A stretch of DNA of 28,746 bases from Venturia oleaginea. Taxonomy: Eukaryota; Ascomycota; Dothideomycetes; Venturiales; Venturiaceae. Below the pieces are notes generated by a model. That model was given only the letters and a program-made list of their open reading frames with translations, was not told the origin of the DNA and ran no database searches. Positions 9,207-16,577 of the stretch are shown here, piece by piece. Where the stretch lies: NCBI GenBank assembly GCA_013176395.1, contig JABMLP010000059.1, positions 1 to 28,746 of the forward strand, given 5' to 3'. Each line of letters starts with the position of its first letter. Position 1 is the stretch's first letter. A program made the position numbers and the translations under genes.

Positions 9207-9770
9207 GTCCCCCGAATCCGAACGATGTTCCTCCCATCAGTGCCAGTCCCCCCCATTCATGGCGCAGTAGTTGCACAAATACGGCCTCGGAGGTTATCCA
9301 GGAGGGGTCGTGGTAGTGATTTATTACCAATGTCGGCGAGGTTGTCAGCGGAGCAGACATGCTCGATGGCGTAGTCACCCAGGATGAATCGCTCCCGGAC
9401 GAAGTGGTAGTGAACGTTGATATGTTTAGAACGATTGCTGATCCTGTGGTCCTTGATGAGCGACAGGGCGGGCTCGTTGTCAACCATGAGCCAACAGTTG
9501 GGGTACTTGGCGTGACCCATAAGCTCCTTGATGGCCTGGCGCGACCACACGAGGTGGCTGGCGGCGTGGGATGATGCCATGTACTCGGCTTCACAAGTGC
9601 TCCTTGCCACGCATGACTGACGCTTTGAAGACCATGAGACTGTCGATCCACCGACCTTCATGAGGTAACCAGAGAAGGACTTGGAGTTGTCTGGGTCAGA
9701 CCCGAAAGGCGCATCTGAGAACATGACGAGCGTAGGAATGGACGCGGTCCGCGCTGCAGAGCGATCAGAC
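9207..9770 (-). pseudogene. Copia pol 3' fragment (RNase H), minus strand
   Basis: The open frame runs from about 9766 to a stop near 9257. It encodes the Ty1/copia RNase H region: FSDAPFGSDPDNSKSFSGYL, VSWSSKRQ, STCEAEYMA, then MVDNEPALSLIKD and HINVHYHFVRERF, ending NKSLPRPLLDNLRGRI. The catalytic pattern D...E...D is visible. Reverse transcriptase, integrase, gag and the 5' LTR are absent. The fragment abuts an inverted partial copy of itself at 9770/9771. It is therefore a 3' piece of a Ty1/copia element and not an active element. Confidence 0.85.
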
Positions 9771-10087
9771 GCTTATGGGTCACGCCAAGTACCCCAACTG
9801 TTGGCTCATGGTTGACAACGAGCCCGCCCTGTCGCTCATCAAGGACCACAGGATCAGCAATCGTTCTAAACATATCAACGTTCACTACCACTTCGTCCGG
9901 GAGCGATTCATCCTGGGTGACTACGCCATCGAGCATGTCTGCTCCGCTGACAACCTCGCCGACATTGGTACTAAATCACTACCACGACCCCTCCTGGATA
10001 ACCTCCGAGGCCGTATTTGTGCAACTACTGCGCCATGAATGGGGGGACTGGCACTGATGGGAGGAACATCGTTCGGATTCGGGGGAC
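9771..10087 (+). pseudogene. Copia pol 3' fragment (RNase H C-terminus), plus strand
   Basis: From GCTTATGGGTCACGCC onward this is the reverse complement of about 9207-9525. It encodes MGHAKYPNCWLMVDNEPALS onward, ending TKSLPRPLLDNLRGRI and a stop at 10036-10038. It is followed by a G-rich tract (ATTCGGGGGAC) just before the LTR, consistent with a polypurine tract. It forms the second arm of a local palindrome with a 244-bp spacer (about 9527-9770). Confidence 0.85.
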
Positions 10088-10255
10088 TGTTGGAAGGAGT
10101 ATCCTCATGCTATTGCCTCCACCTGCGCCAGCGTGGCTACTCTCTGTCACTGGAGTTTGTTTACTGCCCAATTGGGCTTAGTGTATTACTATATAGCTGA
10201 GATCCTCCGGATCTCACCCTCAATACACTTGTTACTCAACTTTCATACTTCAACA
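10088..10255 (+). repeat. Copia LTR (168 bp)
   Basis: It begins TGTTGGAAGGAG and ends CATACTTCAACA, the same form as the solo LTR at 15712-15879. It is the 3' LTR of the plus-strand copia fragment. It also lies directly upstream of the gypsy leader and gag, where the missing gypsy 5' LTR would be expected. The TATATAG within it could drive gag transcription; this is inference. Confidence 0.88.
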
Positions 10256-10347
10256 GCAACAGTACCCTATCGACTCCTACAACCTACACCCCTACTACCG
10301 ACGACGACCCAATCGCGAGCATTACGCAAGGAATCGACAAACTCTCA

Positions 10348-11343
10348 ATGGCTCGAGCAAATTCGCCTGACACCGTACAACAATTGGTGGCAGCTCTGAC
10401 CGCAGTCAGTGTTGATGGGAACACCGGTGCAAAAGCTATTGCATGGCCTAAATGGGACGGGAAAAGAGACAACTACACGCTGTTCAGATGGCAGATCAAG
10501 ACAAAAATCACTGTTGAAAATGGGAAGCTTGGAAGCAATCAAGGAATATGCGCGAACATCTTCAACGGGCTTCCGACAGAGAAACAACAACGCGTCATCC
10601 AATGGCTAAGCAATGGAGAGCAACATGACAACTACGAACCCGAGTCCTTTATCAAGCATATGGACGACAAGTTCTTAGATCATGAAGCGGAAGCTAAAGC
10701 TCTCGACGAGCTGAACAAGATTAGCCAAGGCAGCAGACAACCGTTCGAAGACTTCCGCCAGCAGTTCGAACAACTGACATCGCAAGCTGGATCCCTAGCG
10801 CCGCAAAGAGCCTCAAAGATCACTATCATGAACAACGCGCTCAACTACTCCCTCCAACAGACCTTGAAATCAGTGCGATTGTCCAGGGACGACTACGACA
10901 CTTACGTAAAAGATGTACAGTACTTCGCGACGAAGACAGAGGCTCTATCCCACCAACGCCGCTATCCAAGTACGGATAAGGAGACGCCAACGACTCGAGG
11001 GAGGCCACAATCACCCCAAACAGTCAGTCGTGACGCAGAAGGCGATGTCGAAATGACTGGCATCAACGCCCTTTCAGCGCAGATCGCAGCACTGATAGCT
11101 CGGGTCGATACACTCGGAAAGGATGCGAAGAAGGACCGACGACCTAGAGCGAAATGGCGATCCCAAACAGAGTTCTTGGCACTTATACAAGCGGGCAAAT
11201 GCGGGCGCTGTAAGAAGCCCAAGCACCACCCGAACGTATGCGAATTCCGACCAGCAACACGTCCAAAGACTCAGGTCACTGCGGTAATCACACAGCATAC
11301 CGATGACTCCCTACAGGAAGCCTCATCAGAGTCGGAAAACTAG
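10348..11343 (+). CDS. gag: Gypsy Gag with CCHC zinc knuckle
   Basis: The 331-residue ORF begins MARANSPDTVQQL. It contains a capsid-like region (YTLFRWQIKTKI, then FEDFRQQFEQL) and a single zinc knuckle CGRCKKPKHHPNVC (C-x2-C-x4-H-x4-C) near residues 288-301. Gag forms the particle and binds genomic RNA. The TAG at 11341-11343 ends it. The pol frame is open from 11307, overlapping by about 35 nt in the -1 frame. The right-arm copy has the same length and at least two residue changes. Confidence 0.92.
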   Translation: MARANSPDTVQQLVAALTAVSVDGNTGAKAIAWPKWDGKRDNYTLFRWQIKTKITVENGKLGSNQGICANIFNGLPTEKQQRVIQWLSNGEQHDNYEPESFIKHMDDKFLDHEAEAKALDELNKISQGSRQPFEDFRQQFEQLTSQAGSLAPQRASKITIMNNALNYSLQQTLKSVRLSRDDYDTYVKDVQYFATKTEALSHQRRYPSTDKETPTTRGRPQSPQTVSRDAEGDVEMTGINALSAQIAALIARVDTLGKDAKKDRRPRAKWRSQTEFLALIQAGKCGRCKKPKHHPNVCEFRPATRPKTQVTAVITQHTDDSLQEASSESEN

Positions 11344-13628
11344 CTACCCTTGTGCATCGTCGCGCACGAGGGTCTGAAGTAGATGTACATGGCGAAGACA
11401 TTACAAAGCTACCAGGCATAAGAGAAATCAAAGCAGCAAAGGATAGGATGGAAAGTACACCCTTCTTGATAGATACCTTGATCAACGGAACTTCTTTCAC
11501 CGAATCCTTCTTTGATAACGGCTGCCTCCCTTATGCTGCTTTCAGCGAGAAGAGTGTCCAAACACATCGTCTACCGCGCATCCCAATTGACACCAAACAA
11601 TTGGCACTGGCTAAAGAGAGCCACGAGAACGGAGAAGACCTCCGTATTACGCACATGACCTACGCTACGATCGACATTGATGGTCGAGCAGAGCGAGTCT
11701 ATGGGTATATAGTGAAAGGATTGAGCTTCCCTATTATCCTAGGCAAGGCATGGGCAGAGAGAAACTGGGTGCGATATATAGCAGCTAAGAGAAAGCTGCT
11801 TATTGGTCAAGGATCCCAGCGCATCACGGTAAGAGAAAAGGGGTGGCTAGAACAGAACACCAAAGCGCGAGACCGGCTCGCTCACGTGCGGGCGGCTTGT
11901 CTAGTGTCAGGATCTGTATTTGCAGCTATTGTTGGAAGGGCCCAGCGACGGTTGAGAAGAGATGGACCGGATGGTACACAAGTGCTGGCTATCTCGATGT
12001 CGGATATCAACAAGGCCCTAAGCAAGTTAGCAGAAAGAAAACAGAGAAAGACTGAGGAAGAAATCCGACAAGAGATACCAGAAGAAATAGCAGAGCATGC
12101 TGATGCCTTTCTCGACGACGAAGACGGAGAGATCGCGCCCCATCAAGAGGGTCGCGATCACGTTATCGAATTGATACGAGATGAACAAGGTCGCGAGGCA
12201 GAAGTTCCTTGGGGCCCATTATACGGCATGTCGAGGGAAGAGCTATTAGTCCTACGAAAAACACTTTCGGACTATATGGACAAGGGCTGGATACGCGCCA
12301 GCAACTCACCAGCGGCAGCCCCAGTCTTATTTGTAAGGAAACCAGGTGGAGGCATTCGGATGTGTGTAGACTATCGGGCACTGAATCGAATCACTCGATC
12401 GGACCGCTACCCATTGCCACTAATCCGAGAAACCCTACGAAATCTAGCAACAGCGCGTTGGTACACCAAACTTGACGTCAGAGCGGCATTTCATCGGCTC
12501 CGCATCAAGCACGGCGATGAGTGGAAAACGGCTTTTCGCACTCGATTTGGACTATTCGAATGGCTAGTTACCCCCTTCGGACTAGCTGGCGCACCCGCGA
12601 GCTTTCAACGATACATCAACGGAGTCCTACGGGAATCCCTAGATATCTGCTGTTCAGCCTACATGGACGATGTCTTGATATGGAGCGACGGCGACTATCT
12701 GGATCACATGGTTAAGGTTAACCAAATTCTTGCCAAGCTCAAGACTGCTGGACTTCGGCTAGACTTAAGCAAGTGCGAGTTTGCTGTTCAGGAGGTCAAA
12801 TATCTGGGGTTCATTATCACTGCAGGAGAAGGGATCAAAGTCGACCCAGAGAAAGTTGCCGCGATTAAAGAATGGGAGGCTCCAGTCAATGTCACAGGCG
12901 TACGCTCCTTCCTAGGCTTTGCAAATTTCTACCGAGACTTCATCGACAACTTCTCAGAGCTCTCCGACCCCTTAATCAAGTTAACACGGAAGGCCGTCGC
13001 TTTTGTCTGGAACAAAGAACATGAGAACGCCTTTCAAGTCTTGAAGGAGCTATTCATCTCCGCCCCAATACTGGCTCACTGGAATCCAGACCTGGATACG
13101 GTACTCGAGTGCGACTGCTCTGGCTACGCGCTGGGAGGCACGTTGTCGCAGAAGGATATGAAAGGAAAACTACGACCAGTAGCATACTTCTCCCGCAAGC
13201 TCACTGCGGCTGAATGTAACTACGAGATCCACGATAAAGAATTACTGGCAGTAATCAAGTCCATTGAACACTGGAGAGGAGAACTACGCAGTGTTGCAGC
13301 ACCTTTCAAAGTCCTTACCGATCACAAGAATCTCCGCTACTTTATGACAGCGCAGCGTTTGTCAGAGAGACAAGCAAGATGGTCGCTAATTCTATCTGAG
13401 TACCAATTCCAGCTGGAATTTCGCGCCGGAAAACTAGCGCAAAGACCAGACGCACTATCAAGAAGACATCAAGATATGCCACATGACAAGAACGACGAGA
13501 GACTACAAGGGCGAGTGGCCCAGTTGATCAAGGACGAATGGCTTCCTCCTCTTTCCGAGAGGACGACCGAAACAATCGCAATACAAGCCTTTATCTTGCC
13601 CAGTCAATACACCGAATACATCCAATAG
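11307..13628 (+). CDS. pol: Gypsy Pol, part 1: protease, reverse transcriptase, RNase H
   Basis: Pol lies in the -1 frame relative to gag. No ATG opens it, so expression by frameshift or another readthrough is expected. The protease has FFDNGC at 11511-11528, with Asn where D-S/T-G is usual. The RT shows KPGGGIRMCVDYRALNRI, YTKLDVRAAFHRL and the catalytic YMDD at about 12660-12671. The RNase H shows ECDCSGYALGG near 13108, HDKELLAVIKSIEHWR, and LTDHKNLRYF. The frame ends early, at 13626-13628, because of an extra T near 13597 relative to the right copy. Enzymatic residues of RT and RNase H are intact. Confidence 0.9.
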   Translation, partial: LPTGSLIRVGKLATLVHRRARGSEVDVHGEDITKLPGIREIKAAKDRMESTPFLIDTLINGTSFTESFFDNGCLPYAAFSEKSVQTHRLPRIPIDTKQLALAKESHENGEDLRITHMTYATIDIDGRAERVYGYIVKGLSFPIILGKAWAERNWVRYIAAKRKLLIGQGSQRITVREKGWLEQNTKARDRLAHVRAACLVSGSVFAAIVGRAQRRLRRDGPDGTQVLAISMSDINKALSKLAERKQRKTEEEIRQEIPEEIAEHADAFLDDEDGEIAPHQEGRDHVIELIRDEQGREAEVPWGPLYGMSREELLVLRKTLSDYMDKGWIRASNSPAAAPVLFVRKPGGGIRMCVDYRALNRITRSDRYPLPLIRETLRNLATARWYTKLDVRAAFHRLRIKHGDEWKTAFRTRFGLFEWLVTPFGLAGAPASFQRYINGVLRESLDICCSAYMDDVLIWSDGDYLDHMVKVNQILAKLKTAGLRLDLSKCEFAVQEVKYLGFIITAGEGIKVDPEKVAAIKEWEAPVNVTGVRSFLGFANFYRDFIDNFSELSDPLIKLTRKAVAFVWNKEHENAFQVLKELFISAPILAHWNPDLDTVLECDCSGYALGGTLSQKDMKGKLRPVAYFSRKLTAAECNYEIHDKELLAVIKSIEHWRGELRSVAAPFKVLTDHKNLRYFMTAQRLSERQARWSLILSEYQFQLEFRAGKLAQRPDALSRRHQDMPHDKNDERLQGRVAQLIKDEWLPPLSERTTETIAIQAFILPSQYTEYIQ

Positions 13629-13631
13629 TAC

Positions 13632-15443
13632 ATGGGACGTTATACGGGAGCCCCAGCAAAATACTGGACTGGACGGTCGACACCAGCCTGGGGTGAACAG
13701 CTGACTGCCGAAAACGGTCAACACCGGTTCACTACTAGTTACGGTCAAAAACCGGTCAGTTGCAAAAGGATGCGATCTTTTCGAGAACCAGAGTTACAAC
13801 TTCTCTGGGATCGCGCAATAGCAGAGGACCAATCCTACGAAGCTATTCATACGGCTATAGTACTGGCGACGTTCCTTTCCTCCAGAGCTCAAGTTGTCGG
13901 TACAGCTACCCCCGAATGCGAAGTAGACGGACCACGGCGCGGTCACGAGAAGAGGGATCCTATGGGTACCAGATTGGGAACCGCTGCGAACAACGCTGGT
14001 CCAACAAACTCACGATTCCATGTTACTGGACACCCAGGGAGAGATAGCACGCTTGCGATTCTATCCAGAAGTTTCTTTTGGCCCCAACAATACAAGACAG
14101 TCCGGCAGTTTGTACGTAATTGCGACGTATGTGGGAGAACGGGAATATGGCGTGATAAGAAGCGAGGTCTTCTGAAACCACTTCCAATCCCGGCCCGCTT
14201 CCACAGCGAGCTATCAATCGATTTCATGACTGATTTGCCCGCGGAGGAAAACGGCCCAAAATACCTCATGGTTATCACAGATCGCCTCCTCAAAAGTGTT
14301 ACGTTGGAGGCTATGACTACAATGAGCGCCAAAGAGTGCGCGAAAAGGTTCTTACAATGCCACTATCGCTACCACGGATTTCCCATGGCATTGACGTCGG
14401 ACAGAGGCAGCAATTGGACAGGTCGTTTTTGGAGGAAGCTTTGCGAACTTACAAAGATTGAGCAGAGACTCTCTACAGCCTTTCATCCACAGACCGATGG
14501 CGCGACCGAGCGTATGAACCAGGAAGTTCTACGCTATCTCCGCGCCTTCATCGCATACTCCCAACTAGACTGGCCAACGCTACTACCTACGGCTATGTTA
14601 GCACTGAACAATCGTGACTCTTCAGTCACAGGGATGAGTCCATTCTATCTAACCCACGGCTACCATGCGGAACCAATCCAGAAAGTACAACGAATCTCAC
14701 CCAGTAACTCACCAACAGCCGATGCCGAGACCTTTGTGCAACGAATAGAAGAGGCACAAGAGTATGCACAGGCAGCGATGGCCTGGTCCCAGCAGAAGAT
14801 GGAGAACGACGCCAACAGGTCACGTCAAGCTGCCGAAACGTTAAAAAAGGACGACAAAGTCTGGTTGAACCTTAGGAATATCAATACTCCGCAGCTATCA
14901 AAGAAACTGGCGTGGACGCAAGCCAAATACACTGTCGAGAACCAGATCTCCCCGATGGTATACGAGCTGGCTGACCTGCCAAGTGGTATCCATAACCGTT
15001 TCCACGTTGACCTACTCCGCCGAGCCGCAACCGACACACTGCCCTCACAAGAATCCGATGATACCCAGCCGCCACCATTAGTGCCTCAAACCGAAGAAAC
15101 AGAGGCTGAGTTTGAAGTAGAACGTATACTTCGCGCAGAGAAGAAACGGGTTGGGCGAGGCTGGGTTCGTCAGTTATTATCAAATGGAAAGGCTATGCAG
15201 ATCCCGATTGGCAGCCACGTTCATTATTTACAGAAGTCGAGGACTTAGACCGCTTCGAGGCAGAGTATGGCAAGGGCGACGGTGTCGGCGAAGATATAGG
15301 AGCTCAAACAGGGGCCCGAAGAAACCGAGTAGCGGTGGCCCAGCGCCTTCGAATCTGCTACAAGCTGGCAGAAGCGATGTATGGCGTTTGTCTGTTTGAT
15401 TATCCCACCTACCACACCCTCTTTAGTCCTGCACACCCGGTAA
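13632..15443 (+). pseudogene. pol: Gypsy Pol, part 2: integrase and chromodomain, frame-broken
   Basis: Relative to the right copy, 13590-14000 carries a cluster of small indels, including 14 extra bases near 13692. The integrase is readable from about 14000: HVTGHPGRDSTLA and CDVCGRTG form the HHCC zinc region, then SIDFMTD (first D), TSDRGSNW (second D) and GATERMNQEV (E) form the DDE core. A lost A near 15178 shifts the frame inside the chromodomain (WEGYADPDWQ-like KWKGYADPDW in the other frame). The natural stop is the TAA at 15441-15443. Integrase inserts the cDNA, and the chromodomain guides it to marked chromatin. Confidence 0.85.
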
Positions 15444-15455
15444 GGAGGGGGGTAA

Positions 15456-15631
15456 TGTTATGGGCATGGCCCATGGTTGGTATAGGCTAAGAGCCTAAGC
15501 CTGATTGAGCCTAGTATAGAGAAAGAACCTCATTGAGGTTCTCTGTTTGTAGATACCTTCACTCCTTAACTGAATCTAAACAATCTTTGGCTACGAGTAT
15601 GCTGCGTCTTTCCAGCTACCGTCCCGTAATA
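15456..15631 (+). repeat. Gypsy 3' LTR, left copy (176 bp)
   Basis: It starts TGTTATGGGC directly after the polypurine tract and ends GTCCCGTAATA. The ends are imperfect inverted repeats (TGTTATGGG against CCCGTAATA). The final CA expected of an LTR is TA here and in the right copy, consistent with a C-to-T change before duplication. Inside are small palindromes, for example GAACCTCATTGAGGTTC near 15526-15542. Beyond 15632 the two arms diverge. Confidence 0.8.
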
Positions 15632-15632
15632 T

Positions 15633-15711
15633 ACAACGTGAGAAAGACCAGTGCCGGAGGTGATAGTCGATCTTATTGGCATGCTGGATTCGGTCGTGTA
15701 ATACTGAAGGC
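15633..15711 (-). pseudogene. Copia protease fragment, downstream half
   Basis: When the solo LTR and one AAGGC copy are ignored, this segment continues the frame of 15885-16302 on the minus strand. It reads QYYTTESSMPIRSTITSGTG, the residues expected after a copia retropepsin active site. It ends at the edge of the left gypsy LTR. This supports a single copia fragment filling the whole spacer between the two gypsy copies. Confidence 0.75.
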
Positions 15712-15879
15712 TGTTGGAAGGAGTATCCTCATGCTATTGCCTCCACCTGCGCCAGCGTGGCTACTCTCTGTCACTGGAGTTTGTTTACTGCCCAATTGGG
15801 CTTAGTGTATTACTATATAGCTGAGATCCTCCGGATCTCACCCTCAATACACTTGTTACTCAACTTTCATACTTCAACA
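15712..15879 (+). repeat. Solo copia LTR with 5-bp target duplication
   Basis: The sequence runs TGTTGGAAGGAG...CATACTTCAACA, 168 bp. It is flanked on both sides by AAGGC (15707-15711 and 15880-15884), a perfect 5-bp direct repeat typical of LTR-element insertion. No internal element remains, so the full element was lost by LTR-LTR recombination. It interrupts a copia protease reading frame on the opposite strand. Confidence 0.93.
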
Positions 15880-15884
15880 AAGGC

Positions 15885-16388
15885 TGTTGGTGACGTGATG
15901 AGAGGAAGCTGAATCAAGATACCAGATATTGGAATGGATGGTGATTTGAGACGAGAATGCGGCGACAATAGGGTTACCCAGGGCTTCTACCACTGAAGAG
16001 TAGTATGCATTGATATGAACTGGCTCAACATCAGCAACTTCTTCAGTGGGAGGGATGTGGATAGACGTAGCGTTTGCCATGATATGCTCTGGTGCCGCAG
16101 TCGATGGTAATGAGGCATCGTTTTTGAGTCTCTTAACTGCTTTCTCATTCACTGTCTTGATGATGCCTACCAACTTCTTGTTCTTTTTGATGGCTCCATC
16201 AATCTTACTTTTCTTTGCCGGATTTTCAACCCAGTAGGGAGGGCGAATACATTCCACAATGTGGTCACAGTCACTCCAAAGTGGACTTCTCCGCAGAGAC
16301 ATTCCTTTGGTGTGCGAGGAACCCGTGGGCCGGTAGAAGAGGCTTTAGTGTCAGAAGGTTCATCTTGGAAGGTAGCAAATGAAGCTAG
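15885..16388 (-). pseudogene. Copia gag zinc knuckle and protease fragment
   Basis: On the minus strand the fragment begins SFATFQDEPSDTKASSTGPR. It then has a zinc knuckle split by one frameshift (CLCGEVHF, then WSDCDHI in the next frame; C-x-C-x4-H-x4-C). An open frame from 16302 follows and reaches the retropepsin-like WYLDSASSHHVTN. The solo LTR interrupts it there. RT, RNase H and integrase are absent. The fragment ends at 16388 at the edge of the right gypsy LTR. Confidence 0.8.
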
Positions 16389-16389
16389 A

Positions 16390-16565
16390 TATTACGGGAC
16401 GGTAGCTGGAAAGACGCAGCATACTCGTAGCCAAAGATTGTTTAGATTCAGTTAAGGAGTGAAGGTATCTACAGACAGAGAACCTCAATGAGGTTCTTTC
16501 TCTATACTAGGCTCAATCAGGCTTAGGCTCTTAGCCTATACCAACCATGGGCCATGCCCATAACA
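16390..16565 (-). repeat. Gypsy 3' LTR, right copy (176 bp)
   Basis: It is the mirror of 15456-15631 and has the same length. It reads TGTTATGGGC at its 5' end (16565) and GTCCCGTAATA at its 3' end. The shared TAATA end shows that the change from the usual TAACA predates the inverted duplication. Confidence 0.8.
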
Positions 16566-16577
16566 TTACCCCCCTCC

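Larger units (their letters stand above)
10256..15631 (+). mobile_element. Ty3/gypsy chromovirus, left copy, lacking its 5' LTR
   Basis: The order is leader (10256-10347), gag, pol with protease, reverse transcriptase, RNase H, integrase and chromodomain, polypurine tract AAGGAGGGGGGTAA (15442-15455), then a 176-bp LTR (15456-15631). The LTR is not found again upstream of gag; a copia LTR sits there instead. The order RT-RH-IN plus chromodomain defines a chromovirus (Metaviridae). Pol has frameshifts, so the copy as given is not autonomous. The reverse-complement copy is at 16390-21748. Confidence 0.9.
3221..15632 (+). repeat. Left arm of a >12.4-kb inverted repeat
   Basis: This segment matches the reverse complement of 16389-28746. 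The sum of paired coordinates is 32021 at the inner edge, 32005 over gag, 32003 at the outer copia LTR, about 31992 at the NLR start, and about 31967 at the window end. The right arm is therefore slightly shorter overall, by small deletions. The outer limit of the arm is unknown because the window ends. Confidence 0.95.

Noticed and set aside
10133..10399. Short ORF across the copia LTR and gypsy leader
   Set aside because: It crosses an LTR boundary and has no homology-like features; gag starts at 10348 in another frame.
10962..11500. Minus-strand ORFs inside gag and early pol
   Set aside because: They are shadows of the sense frames, which carry clear zinc-knuckle and protease features.
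10088..15631. A full-length gypsy element with two LTRs
   Set aside because: The 168-bp repeat before gag is a copia LTR, found after copia RNase H and as a solo LTR, and it differs from the 176-bp LTR after pol.
15633..16388. The spacer as a novel gene between the two gypsy copies
   Set aside because: Its frame shows a copia zinc knuckle and protease motif, interrupted by a solo LTR with target duplication.
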